Source of the DNA: SIG565 sp045656145
GTDB lineage: Bacteria; Bacillota; Clostridia; Oscillospirales; Acutalibacteraceae
Assembly: GCA_045656145.1 (NCBI GenBank)
Contig: JAZOQP010000038.1
Coordinates: 1-42,280 of the forward strand
Direction of reading: 5' to 3'
DNA length: 42,280 nt
Within the stretch, counting starts at the first letter, position 1; the number at the start of each line of letters is the position of its first letter. The notes below the pieces were generated by a model. The model did no database searches. It was given only the letters and a program-made list of their open reading frames with translations, and was not told where the DNA came from. The translations under genes were made by a program, and so were the position numbers. This document shows positions 16,609-24,087 of the stretch, one piece after another.

Positions 16609-17369
16609 TTATGAATATTTTCCATTACTTTTCTATTATTAATAGCTCCATCACGGATAAAATCAAAATCAGCACCGGCTGAAAGCATATCCACCCCAAA
16701 TGAGCTCCAATGTTTAATTATCTCTTCGCTATAGCCTCCGGAAGCTATTCCAACATATTTATCATTTTCTTTTAATTTTTTAACTACACCCTCTATAACC
16801 TCTGTTATCAGATTTTCAAAAGGTCTGCCAAGAAGTCCAAAAGAGGCTGATAGGTCATTGGGACCGATAATATAGCCATCAATTTCTTTAATTTGCATAA
16901 TTTCATCAAGATTTTCAATAGCATCCTTATGCTCAATTTGAATAAAACGGCACATATTTTTATGTTCATTATCTATATACTCAGAGCAATCTGCAATGCC
17001 GTAATCAATAGCGCTCATTGGCCCAAATCCGCGCTCGCCATAAGGTGGATAGAGCGTAGTTGAAATTACCTCCCTTGCCTCTTTGGCATTTCTTATCATC
17101 GGGAATATCATACCATCGATACCCATTTCAATAATTTTTTTAGTGGCAGTTAAATCATTCTGTGGAGCCCTTACTATAATGGGTGTACCTGTACTTTTAA
17201 GGGCATAAATATGATTTAATAATGTTTCATAGGACATATAGCTATGCTCATTATCAACCCAAACAAAATCATACCCCGCAAGACCGGCAATTCTGGCAAT
17301 ACTTGAATCCGCAAGCTGAACATACATACCAATTAGTTTTTCCTTTTTTAAAATTCTTTCCTTTAGCAT
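16602..17369 (-). CDS. HpcH/HpaI aldolase family protein
   Basis: 255 residues, TIM-barrel class II pyruvate aldolase of the HpcH/HpaI/2-keto-3-deoxyrhamnonate aldolase family, which cleaves 2-keto-3-deoxy sugar acids to pyruvate and an aldehyde. Landmarks: VDNEHS with the catalytic-base His (H42), IIVRAPQND, the PPYGERGFGP loop, QIEHKDAIENL with a metal-binding Glu, and GPNDLSASFG with a metal-binding Asp. The substrate cannot be told from sequence. It is divergent from an AraC-type regulator that probably controls it. ATG 17369 follows GAGGTGAGG. Confidence 0.88.
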   Translation of the reverse strand: MLKERILKKEKLIGMYVQLADSSIARIAGLAGYDFVWVDNEHSYMSYETLLNHIYALKSTGTPIIVRAPQNDLTATKKIIEMGIDGMIFPMIRNAKEAREVISTTLYPPYGERGFGPMSAIDYGIADCSEYIDNEHKNMCRFIQIEHKDAIENLDEIMQIKEIDGYIIGPNDLSASFGLLGRPFENLITEVIEGVVKKLKENDKYVGIASGGYSEEIIKHWSSFGVDMLSAGADFDFIRDGAINNRKVMENIHKK

Positions 17370-17386
17370 AACCTCACCTCACTTAT

Positions 17387-17415
17387 AGTTTAGCTCCTTA
17401 GCAATGTTTGGTCAA
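17387..17415 (-). promoter_or_regulatory. Promoter of the aldolase gene
   Basis: Minus strand TTGACC (17410-17415), 17-base spacer, TAAACT (17387-17392). The -10 is poor, which fits a gene needing an activator. The spacer contains AAGGAG, but the start-proximal GAGGTGAGG is the ribosome binding site. Confidence 0.55.
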
Positions 17416-17456
17416 TCTATAAAAAAGACGAAAAATTTAATTTTTTGGACATTTTA

Positions 17457-17485
17457 TTGACTTATTAAAAAGGTGAAATTATAAT
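17457..17485 (+). promoter_or_regulatory. Promoter of the AraC-type regulator
   Basis: TTGACT (17457-17462), 17-base spacer, TATAAT (17480-17485), about 22 bases upstream of the start codon. Near consensus, so basal expression of the regulator should be steady. Confidence 0.8.
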
Positions 17486-17506
17486 TTAGATATTGGGAGG
17501 TGTTTT

Positions 17507-18343
17507 ATGAAAATTTCTGAATATTCCAAAAGCAGAGCTGAAGCCCTTATGCATCTTGATTTTGCCAAGTCTTCTTCCCCTTTTTCACTTAAGTGGTTTG
17601 AAATTATTAACTCTGCCGACCGATTAATTTCGATTTATTTAGGCACACACTCCCACACTTTTTATGAAATTCATTATGTTTTTTCAGGAAGTATTTCCTA
17701 CAAAATCAACAATAAAATATATACTATTTCCGCCGGAGAAGCTTTACTGATACCACCCTCTACTCCACATAAATATCTTCCCAATTCCAAGCAGTTTTTT
17801 AAATCTTCTATCGGATTTACTCTAGATGATGACAGTAATTTGTTCTTCGATAACTGCCAATTCTTTAAAATAAATAACTCGATAACCGAAAACACTAATT
17901 ACATTCTTAAAAAAGCTGATGATATTTCTGCTTTTTCAACCGTTTCAATCAATGGAAGAATTGCTGAAATTCTTGAGTACTCCTTAAAGGAATTAAATAT
18001 TACTCTTAAATACAATAACACTTCAAGAAATTCACGAATTAACACCGCTATTTCTTTTATTGAAAAAAATGTTAATCGCCTGATCAAAAGCCAAGATGTA
18101 GCTGATGAATGCTGTATATCCCTTAAGCAATTAAATCGAATTTTCTTAAAAGAGATGAATGTTTCAATTCATTCATACATAGTAAGTTCTAAAATCCTTT
18201 TTGCTCAGAAGTTAATTAAAAACAGCGATCATTCTTTTAAGGAAATTGCCTATTTGCTTGGCTTTAACGGAGAAAGTAATTTTACAATTTTCTTTAAAAA
18301 ACACACGGGCTGCACCCCTAGCGAATATAGAAAAATTAATTAA
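17507..18343 (+). CDS. AraC family transcriptional regulator with cupin sensor domain
   Basis: 278 residues. The N-terminal cupin-like ligand domain (about 45-95: HSHTFYEIHYVFSGSISYKI, AGEALLIPPSTPHKY) has the His residues typical of sugar-sensing AraC regulators. The C-terminal double helix-turn-helix (about 180-278) ends in the family signature ESNFTIFFKKHTGCTPSEYR. It is divergent from the aldolase gene with about 137 bases between them, so it probably activates that gene in response to a sugar acid or related compound; this is inference from arrangement. Ribosome binding site GGGAGGTG. Confidence 0.92.
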   Translation: MKISEYSKSRAEALMHLDFAKSSSPFSLKWFEIINSADRLISIYLGTHSHTFYEIHYVFSGSISYKINNKIYTISAGEALLIPPSTPHKYLPNSKQFFKSSIGFTLDDDSNLFFDNCQFFKINNSITENTNYILKKADDISAFSTVSINGRIAEILEYSLKELNITLKYNNTSRNSRINTAISFIEKNVNRLIKSQDVADECCISLKQLNRIFLKEMNVSIHSYIVSSKILFAQKLIKNSDHSFKEIAYLLGFNGESNFTIFFKKHTGCTPSEYRKIN

Positions 18344-18345
18344 AA

Positions 18346-18369
18346 AAGCCGAGTCAAACGACTCGGCTT
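18346..18369. terminator. Terminator between araC-type gene and AEC remnant
   Basis: Perfect 10-bp stem AAGCCGAGTC / GACTCGGCTT (18346-18355 and 18360-18369) with a four-base loop. The U run is on the minus strand, so it mainly terminates the AEC transcript; the regulator stop codon abuts it on the other side. Confidence 0.85.
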
Positions 18370-18712
18370 AAATAATAGCTAAAATTAAAGGAATTGTAAT
18401 AAGTGAAGCTAAACTTGAAATTAATGCAAAAGATGCACCTAATTTATAGTTTTGATTATAGGCCTTAGCAACTACCACCGTATTTAGTCCGCAAGGCATT
18501 GCATAAAGCAAGGTTTCCGTTCTTACAATTTCGGCAGAAAAGAAAGGCTTTAGCAAAAGCATTATTGTAATTGGAATTATGAGAAGTCTTAATGCTGCAA
18601 TTACATAAGCTTCTTTGCTAACTACCAAGCTTATTATATTAAACTTTCCAAACAAATAACCAACCGTTATAAAAACGAACAGAATTCCAACCTATTCAAA
18701 TATAATGCCCAC
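18368..18712 (-). pseudogene. Remnant of a second AEC-family transporter
   Basis: Minus-strand frame from a GTG (18710-18712) with an intact AAGGAG site. It reads VGIIFE, then an in-frame TAG (18692-18694), then VGILFVFITVGYLFGKFNI, and then jumps to VVSKEAYVIAALRLLIIP and on to the C-terminus. Compared with the intact neighbour (TIAFEQVGKLLIFIAIGYIL, then a full protein ending KAYIVAALRLVIIPLFVFF, PCGLNTIVYAK), the first ~27 and last ~90 residues are kept, about 185 codons in the middle are missing in frame, and a Gln codon has become a stop. A broken tandem duplicate; residual translation from a downstream start cannot be excluded. Confidence 0.85.
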
Positions 18713-18722
18713 AATAAACTCC

Positions 18723-19619
18723 TTAAATTAAAGACAAGATTATCGGTAATGTTATTAAAGATAAAATATTTGAAACAACCGCAAATTTGGCTCCTAAAAC
18801 ATAGTTTTCGTTTGCCGATTTTGCATAAACTATAGTATTTAATCCGCAAGGAAGCGCATAATAAAGAACCGCGGTTGTTAAAATTTCGGTACTGAAAAAA
18901 GGTTTCATTGCAAAAAATACAAAAAGCGGAATTATAACAAGACGTAAAGCCGCAACTATATAGGCCTTTTTATCTGTAATTAAATCTTTGAAATGGAATT
19001 CGGAAATAACAATACCTGTAAGTAACATTGCGAGTGGGGATAGACAAGCCGCTGAAGTGTTAACAACATCACTTACTATTGATGGCATTGGGATTTGAGT
19101 TAAACCAAGGAAAATACCAATAATTAAACCGGCAAAGTTCGGTTTAACAAATAACTTCCAATTTATTTTTTGATTAGTAAGCATTATAAAACCAATAGAT
19201 GCTATATAAACATTAATAAATAAGCAAAATACAACAATATTTAAAAGTCCTGCCGCGCCAAAAAGACCTTCAGCCAAGGCATAACCCATATAACCATAAT
19301 TGGGGATAGTTAAAGTATAATGATAAACATTTCGCTCATAGCGATTTTTAGTAAATAATTTTGATAGGAAAAATGCTACAAAAATAAAGAATACTAATAA
19401 ACCTACCGATACCAAAATCATTGGATAATATTCTTTTAAATATTGAATGGTAAAACCGCTTGCAAGAGATTTAACCGAAGTACAAGGCGACACAAAATAT
19501 ACCAAAATTACCGAAAGAATTTTGGAATGGCTTTTATCAACTATATTAAAATGCCCTAATATGTAACCTATTGCTATAAAAATTAATAGCTTCCCAACCT
19601 GTTCAAATGCTATGGTCAT
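18723..19619 (-). CDS. AEC (auxin efflux carrier/MleP-type) family transporter
   Basis: About 298 residues, almost wholly hydrophobic with about ten membrane segments. The family covers malate, lactate and other organic-acid carriers. Seen: VYFVSPCTSVKSLASG in the first half and YYALPCGLNTIVYAK in the second, the inverted-repeat helix breaks typical of AEC proteins, with Asn/Gly/Pro in the membrane. I place the start at ATG 19619 (TIAFEQVG), eight bases after GGGGG and matching the start of the neighbouring remnant, rather than at TTG 19634. Substrate unknown. It is upstream of the remnant on the same transcript. Confidence 0.85.
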   Translation of the reverse strand: MTIAFEQVGKLLIFIAIGYILGHFNIVDKSHSKILSVILVYFVSPCTSVKSLASGFTIQYLKEYYPMILVSVGLLVFFIFVAFFLSKLFTKNRYERNVYHYTLTIPNYGYMGYALAEGLFGAAGLLNIVVFCLFINVYIASIGFIMLTNQKINWKLFVKPNFAGLIIGIFLGLTQIPMPSIVSDVVNTSAACLSPLAMLLTGIVISEFHFKDLITDKKAYIVAALRLVIIPLFVFFAMKPFFSTEILTTAVLYYALPCGLNTIVYAKSANENYVLGAKFAVVSNILSLITLPIILSLI

Positions 19620-19637
19620 ATCATCATCCCCCAAGAT

Positions 19638-19665
19638 ATAATACCACTATTTTTAAAAATGTAAA
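19638..19665 (-). promoter_or_regulatory. Promoter of the AEC transporter
   Basis: Minus strand TTTACA (19660-19665), 16-base spacer, TATTAT (19638-19643), just upstream of the ribosome binding site. Confidence 0.5.
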
Positions 19666-19686
19666 TAGATTTTAATAAAAACCATA

Positions 19687-19714
19687 AAAAGACTGTGTAA
19701 ATACACAGTCTTTT
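19687..19714 (-). terminator. Terminator of the tig-clpP-clpX operon
   Basis: Inverted repeat AAAAGACTGTGT / ACACAGTCTTTT around a short loop, six bases after the clpX stop codon, with U residues following on the minus strand. Confidence 0.8.
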
Positions 19715-19719
19715 CAAAA

Positions 19720-20973
19720 TTATACGGCTTTTTTTGTATGAGTTAATAAAGCCTTACCGCCATTAACAGTATCGGCAGTAATGACTATTTTAGAAACAGT
19801 TTCATCAGAGGGTGTATTGAACATTAAATCGGTTAATAAATCTTCGATTATTGCTCTAAGTCCTCTAGCGCCTGTTTTACGCTTAATAGCTAAATCAGCA
19901 ATCGCTCCAAGCGCCTCCTTTTCAAAGGTAAGTTCAACATTATCCATTTTGAAAAGAGCCTGATATTGCTTTATAATTGAATTTTTCGGCTCGGTCATTA
20001 TTCTTACTAAGGTATCTTTATCAAGCGCTGTAAGGCTTGTTATTACCGGTAAACGACCAACAAGCTCGGGTATCATTCCAAACTTTACCAAATCCTGAGG
20101 TGTGACCCTTGTTGAAGAAGTTTCGTTCTCGATATCTTCTTTAGACTTAACCTCGGCACCAAAGCCTAAACTGCTTCCACCAACTCGGCGCTCAATAACC
20201 TTTTCAAGACCATCAAAAGCACCTGCACAAATAAACAGGATATTAGTTGTGTCAATACTGATGAACTCTTGTTGAGGATGCTTTCTGCCACCCTGAGGGG
20301 GGACATTAGCAACAGTACCCTCTAAAATCTTAAGAAGTGCTTGTTGAACACCCTCTCCGCTTACATCACGGGTAATCGAAGTGTTTTCACTCTTTCTTCC
20401 GATTTTATCGATTTCATCAACATATATTATACCGTGCTCAGCCTTTTCAATATCAAAATCGGCAGCCTGAATTAATCTTAAGAGAATATTTTCAACATCC
20501 TCTCCAACATAGCCGGCTTCGGTAAGAGTTGTGGCATCGGTAATAGCTATCGGAACATCGATAATTTTAGCAAGAGTTTGGGCAAGCAAGGTTTTACCAA
20601 CACCGGTAGGTCCTAGTAAAACAACATTGCTCTTATTCAATTCAACATCACTGTTTGTGTTTTTAAAAATTCGTTTATAGTGGTTATATACCGCCACCGC
20701 AAGAGCCTTTTTAGCATCCTCCTGCCCTATTACATAATCATCAAGGCGAGCCTTGATTTCGGCAGGTTTAAGCATTTTAAACTCTTCGGTTTTCTTTTTA
20801 TTATTCTTTTTTTGTTTACCAAGGAACTCATCATCCTCGGTTAATAAAGAATTACAAAAGGATATGCAACCATCACAAATATACACGCCCGGACCCTCAA
20901 TGAGTCTTACTGCTTCATCCTGCGTTTTACCGCAGAATGAACAGCGAACGGTTTTATCTTTATTTGTAGGCAT
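19720..20973 (-). CDS. clpX: ATP-dependent Clp protease ATP-binding subunit ClpX
   Basis: AAA+ unfoldase that recognises tagged proteins and feeds them into ClpP. 417 residues. The N-terminal zinc-binding domain uses C11, C14, C33 and C36. Walker A GPTGVGKT is at 121-128, Walker B is IIYVDEID, the RKH pore loop is in GGRKHPQQE, and the ClpP-binding loop reads LGF (in SSLGFGAEV) where many homologues have IGF. Sensor and C-terminal lid (GARGLRAIIEDLL) are present. ATG 20973 follows AGGAGA, nine bases after clpP. Confidence 0.98.
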   Translation of the reverse strand: MPTNKDKTVRCSFCGKTQDEAVRLIEGPGVYICDGCISFCNSLLTEDDEFLGKQKKNNKKKTEEFKMLKPAEIKARLDDYVIGQEDAKKALAVAVYNHYKRIFKNTNSDVELNKSNVVLLGPTGVGKTLLAQTLAKIIDVPIAITDATTLTEAGYVGEDVENILLRLIQAADFDIEKAEHGIIYVDEIDKIGRKSENTSITRDVSGEGVQQALLKILEGTVANVPPQGGRKHPQQEFISIDTTNILFICAGAFDGLEKVIERRVGGSSLGFGAEVKSKEDIENETSSTRVTPQDLVKFGMIPELVGRLPVITSLTALDKDTLVRIMTEPKNSIIKQYQALFKMDNVELTFEKEALGAIADLAIKRKTGARGLRAIIEDLLTDLMFNTPSDETVSKIVITADTVNGGKALLTHTKKAV

Positions 20974-20982
20974 TTTTATCTC

Positions 20983-21570
20983 CTATCTGTTGGTAATCAC
21001 CTTATCAATAAGTCCATATTCAAGCGCCTCTTTAGCCGACATAAAGTTATCACGCTCGGTATCGCGGCGGATTTCTTCAAGCGGACGGCCAGTTCTCTCA
21101 GATAGGATATTATTGATATTCTCTCTGATTCTTTCAATATGGCGAGCATGAATTAAAATATCACTTGCCTGACCTTCTGCCGAGCCTAATGGCTGATGAA
21201 TCATAATTTCACTATTAGGTAAAGCAAATCTTTTTCCCTTTGTGCCTGCTGCTAAAAGGAAAGCACCCATACTTGCCGCCATACCCATACAGATAGTGCT
21301 TACATCACACTTAATATATTGCATAGTATCATAAATTGCCATACCTGCCGAAACAGAGCCACCCGGACTATTGATATAGAAGCTAATGTCCTTATCAGGA
21401 TCCTGAGCCTCTAAAAAGAGCATCTGAGCCACCACTAAACTTGCGGTAGTATCATTAACCTGATCGCAAAGCATAACAATTCTATCATTAAGCAAACGGG
21501 AGAAAATATCATAAGAGCGCTCTCCTCTGCTTGTCTGCTCAACTACATATGGAACAAAATTCATATCCAT
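20983..21570 (-). CDS. clpP: ATP-dependent Clp protease proteolytic subunit
   Basis: Serine peptidase that forms the double-heptamer chamber used by ClpX. With the start at ATG 21570 it has 195 residues, and the triad is S100 (GMAASMGA), H125 (IMIHQPLG) and D174 (DTERDNF). I chose this start because GGAGG lies eight bases upstream; an earlier in-frame codon at 21603 would add 11 residues (FILNITEVYV) upstream of that site, which does not suit the family. It lies between tig and clpX, the classic order. Confidence 0.98.
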   Translation of the reverse strand: MDMNFVPYVVEQTSRGERSYDIFSRLLNDRIVMLCDQVNDTTASLVVAQMLFLEAQDPDKDISFYINSPGGSVSAGMAIYDTMQYIKCDVSTICMGMAASMGAFLLAAGTKGKRFALPNSEIMIHQPLGSAEGQASDILIHARHIERIRENINNILSERTGRPLEEIRRDTERDNFMSAKEALEYGLIDKVITNR

Positions 21571-21623
21571 AACATACACCTCCGTAATATTAAGTATGAA
21601 CAACTCTTAAAAATTATAAACAA

Positions 21624-23033
21624 TTATTCAGCAGCCTTTTCTTCTGCTTTCTTTGTTGTTGTTTTTTTAGTAGTTGTGGTTTTCTTAGCGGTAGAAGTTG
21701 ATTTCTTTGCTGCCGGCTTCTTAGCAGGAGCCTTTTCAGTTTTCTTTTCAACTTCCTTAATAACTGCTGCTGCCTTTACTAAATCAATAGCCTTGTTAAC
21801 TGCTAAATCCTTAGCAATTTCCTTAGCAGGAACGGCAGCTTTAATCTGCTCAGCGGTCATGCCATAGCCTTCAGCCATTTTTGCAATCTGAGCATCAATA
21901 TCCTCATCGCTAACGGTAATATTTTCAAGTTCAACAATCTTTTCAAGTGCTAAACGCATTTTAACCTGCTTTTCAGCTTGAGGACGGAATGTGTTCTTAA
22001 ATTCTTCAAGAGTAGCGCCGGTGTACTGAACATAGGTTTCAATGTTCATACCCTGCATCTGAAGTCTATAAGCAAAATCCTGAACCATCTGATTAACACG
22101 ATTTTCAATCATAGCAGCAGGAATTTCAGCCTTCATGCCATCAACAATAACATCAACTATATCATTTTCAGCCTGTTCATCGGCAGTTCTCTGCTTTCTC
22201 TCAAGAGCCTTTGCTTTAACATCAGCCTTTAATTCATCAAGAGTATCGAATTCGCTAACATCCTTTGCAAATTCATCATCGATTTCAGGTAACTCACGAA
22301 CCTTAATTTCATGGAGTTTAACCTTAAATACTGCGGGCTTTCCTGCAAGTTCTTCAGCCTGATATTCAGCCGGGAATTCAACATTAACATCGAATTCTTC
22401 GCCGATATTATGACCTACTACCTGGTCTTCAAAGCCGGGAATAAACTGACCTGAACCAAGTGTTAATGAGAAGGATTCTCCCTTACCGCCATCGAATGCA
22501 ACGCCATCAATAAAGCCTTCGAAATCGATAACTGCAATATCATCAAGCTTTGCAGCTCTATCTTCAACTGATACCATACGAGCATTACGGTCTGCCATGC
22601 GCTTGATTTCATCTTCAACTTCGCTATCGGTTACATCAACCTTTAACTTTTCAACATTGATACCCTTATAGTCGCCTAAAGTAACTTCAGGAGCAACGGT
22701 AATGGTAACCTTGAAATCTACGCCATCGGCACCAATAGATACAACCTCGGTATCGATTTTGTCATCAACATATGTAAGACCCGATTCTTCAATAGCAGCT
22801 TCAACTGCTTCAGGATAGAGAATGTTTAAAGCATCCTCATAGAAAACGCTCTCTCCATACATTTTCTCAATGAATTTTCTCGGAGCCTTGCCTTTTCTGA
22901 AGCCGGGAATGTTCATTTTCTTAACGTTCTGACGGTAAGCCTTTTCAATTGCCTCGCCGAATTTCACACCGTCAATAGCGATTTCGAGCTGATATCTGTT
23001 AGTATCAACCTTTTTTGTTCCTTTTAAACTCAT
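21624..23033 (-). CDS. tig: Trigger factor with lysine-rich C-terminal tail
   Basis: Ribosome-associated chaperone and prolyl isomerase, 469 residues. The N-terminal ribosome-binding loop is GFRKGKAPRKFIEKMYG. The FKBP domain (about 160-250) includes DGVAFDGGKGES, FIPGFEDQVVGH and FPAEYQAEELAGKP. The C-terminal helical chaperone domain runs to about residue 425. It then continues with about 42 residues made almost only of Lys, Ala, Thr, Pro and Glu (KAPAKKPAAKKSTST, then TTTKKTTTKK), longer than a usual trigger factor and similar in composition to histone H1-like tails. ATG 23033 follows GGAGG. First gene of the tig-clpP-clpX operon. Confidence 0.97.
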   Translation of the reverse strand: MSLKGTKKVDTNRYQLEIAIDGVKFGEAIEKAYRQNVKKMNIPGFRKGKAPRKFIEKMYGESVFYEDALNILYPEAVEAAIEESGLTYVDDKIDTEVVSIGADGVDFKVTITVAPEVTLGDYKGINVEKLKVDVTDSEVEDEIKRMADRNARMVSVEDRAAKLDDIAVIDFEGFIDGVAFDGGKGESFSLTLGSGQFIPGFEDQVVGHNIGEEFDVNVEFPAEYQAEELAGKPAVFKVKLHEIKVRELPEIDDEFAKDVSEFDTLDELKADVKAKALERKQRTADEQAENDIVDVIVDGMKAEIPAAMIENRVNQMVQDFAYRLQMQGMNIETYVQYTGATLEEFKNTFRPQAEKQVKMRLALEKIVELENITVSDEDIDAQIAKMAEGYGMTAEQIKAAVPAKEIAKDLAVNKAIDLVKAAAVIKEVEKKTEKAPAKKPAAKKSTSTAKKTTTTKKTTTKKAEEKAAE

Positions 23034-23067
23034 TTATAAAACCTCCGTAGATTTTTTATCTCATATT

Positions 23068-23076
23068 ATTATAACA
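23068..23076 (-). promoter_or_regulatory. Extended -10 promoter of tig
   Basis: Minus strand TGTTATAAT (TATAAT at 23068-23073 with an upstream TGn) and no good -35 at 17 bases. The leader would be about 28 bases. Confidence 0.55.
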
Positions 23077-23121
23077 TATATATCTGAATTTTTCTACAAT
23101 TTTTGTAAAAAAATTTATTTT

Positions 23122-23805
23122 TTATTTTTTAATGCAAACAGGAGTAAAATCAACACAATCGCAAGAAACTAATTTAAAAGAAATTCCATCATAATTCGAT
23201 ACTGATTTATTAAGTCCTGCGCCATGAATATGCCCATGATAAACCGTTTTGATGTTATATTTTTTAAGCACTTCAAAAATCTCTTCGCAAACCATATCGG
23301 AATACACAGGCGGATAATGAAGAAACACTATGGGCTCTTTACTAAATTTCAAAGCCTCTTTAATCGAGGTTTCAAGTCTCCCAACCTCTCTGAGTACTAC
23401 CTTTTTATCGGTTTCAGCAGCATCATAAAACCAACCGCGAGTACCGCAAACGGCAACATTTTCAACCAAATAAGCATTATTAAAAAGCAATTTAACGGTT
23501 TTTATATCATTTTTTTCAAAAAATTCTTCAATTTTTTTCTTGGTGCTCCACCATAAATCGTGATTACCCTTTCCAATAATTTTTGTGCCGTTTAATTTTT
23601 CTAAAAAAAGGAAATCTTCTAGTGTTTCTTCTAATTTCAAACCCCAGGATAAATCTCCGGGTAAAATAACCGTATCTTCCTCTTTTACCAATCTATTCCA
23701 ATTAGCAACTAATCTATCAACATAATTATCCCAACCGCGAAAAACATCCATTGGTTTATTGGTACCAAAAGATAAATGCAAATCAGAAATAGTATATATC
23801 GACAA
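23122..23805 (-). CDS. Calcineurin-like metallophosphoesterase
   Basis: About 227 residues with all five two-metal phosphoesterase motifs in order: SDLHLS (D8, H10), GDLSWG, GKGNHDLWW, HYPP and GHIHG. The overall pattern resembles an uncharacterised clostridial phosphoesterase group; the substrate (nucleotide, cyclic nucleotide or phosphoester) is unknown. The start is taken as TTG 23805 (SIYTISDLH), seven bases after GAGGT; a GTG at 23814 is inside that site and less likely. Divergent from the DUF1540 gene. Confidence 0.88.
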   Translation of the reverse strand: MSIYTISDLHLSFGTNKPMDVFRGWDNYVDRLVANWNRLVKEEDTVILPGDLSWGLKLEETLEDFLFLEKLNGTKIIGKGNHDLWWSTKKKIEEFFEKNDIKTVKLLFNNAYLVENVAVCGTRGWFYDAAETDKKVVLREVGRLETSIKEALKFSKEPIVFLHYPPVYSDMVCEEIFEVLKKYNIKTVYHGHIHGAGLNKSVSNYDGISFKLVSCDCVDFTPVCIKK

Positions 23806-23895
23806 AACAATCACCTCTTTTTTGAATAGTTAAATAAAATTTGCAAACAATAATAAAGCCATAAGGCCGAAAAATATTTGAAAGGAAAAAGAAAA

Positions 23896-24054
23896 ATGGA
23901 ACAAAATAAGATTAACGGCATTATCTGCCATGTAGAAACATGCGAATATCATTCTAAGGACGACCGCTGTGTTGCAGGAGAAATCAGCGTTGGCGGTTGC
24001 AAAGCTTGCGATTGCACCGAAACCTGTTGCAACACATTTAAGGCCAAAATGTAA
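23896..24054 (+). CDS. Small cysteine-rich DUF1540 protein
   Basis: 52 residues starting at an ATG preceded by AAAGGA. The protein has nine cysteines (CHVETCEYHS, RCVAGEIS, GCKACDCTET, CCNTF) in the spacing of the DUF1540 family of clostridial small proteins, whose conserved ends are CxxxxCxYN/H and TxCxTF. Probably binds metal through its Cys clusters; function unknown. It stands alone between a divergent phosphoesterase and a convergent thrC and has its own strong terminator, which supports it being a real gene despite its size. Confidence 0.85.
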   Translation: MEQNKINGIICHVETCEYHSKDDRCVAGEISVGGCKACDCTETCCNTFKAKM

Positions 24055-24058
24055 TTTT

Positions 24059-24087
24059 AACCCGACTGTTAACAGTCGGGTTATTTT
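24059..24087. terminator. Terminator of the DUF1540 gene
   Basis: Perfect inverted repeat AACCCGACTGTT / AACAGTCGGGTT (24059-24082) followed by ATTTTT on the plus strand. It also lies just after the thrC stop codon on the minus strand, where it could stop the converging transcript. Confidence 0.85.

Noticed and set aside
18368..18655. Separate 95-residue membrane protein gene
   Set aside because: The sequence aligns with the C-terminus of the adjacent AEC transporter and an in-frame N-terminal piece lies upstream, so it is better explained as one broken gene.
20753..21151. 132-codon plus-strand frame across the clpX-clpP junction
   Set aside because: It crosses the antisense of two conserved genes and their ribosome binding site; no independent signal.
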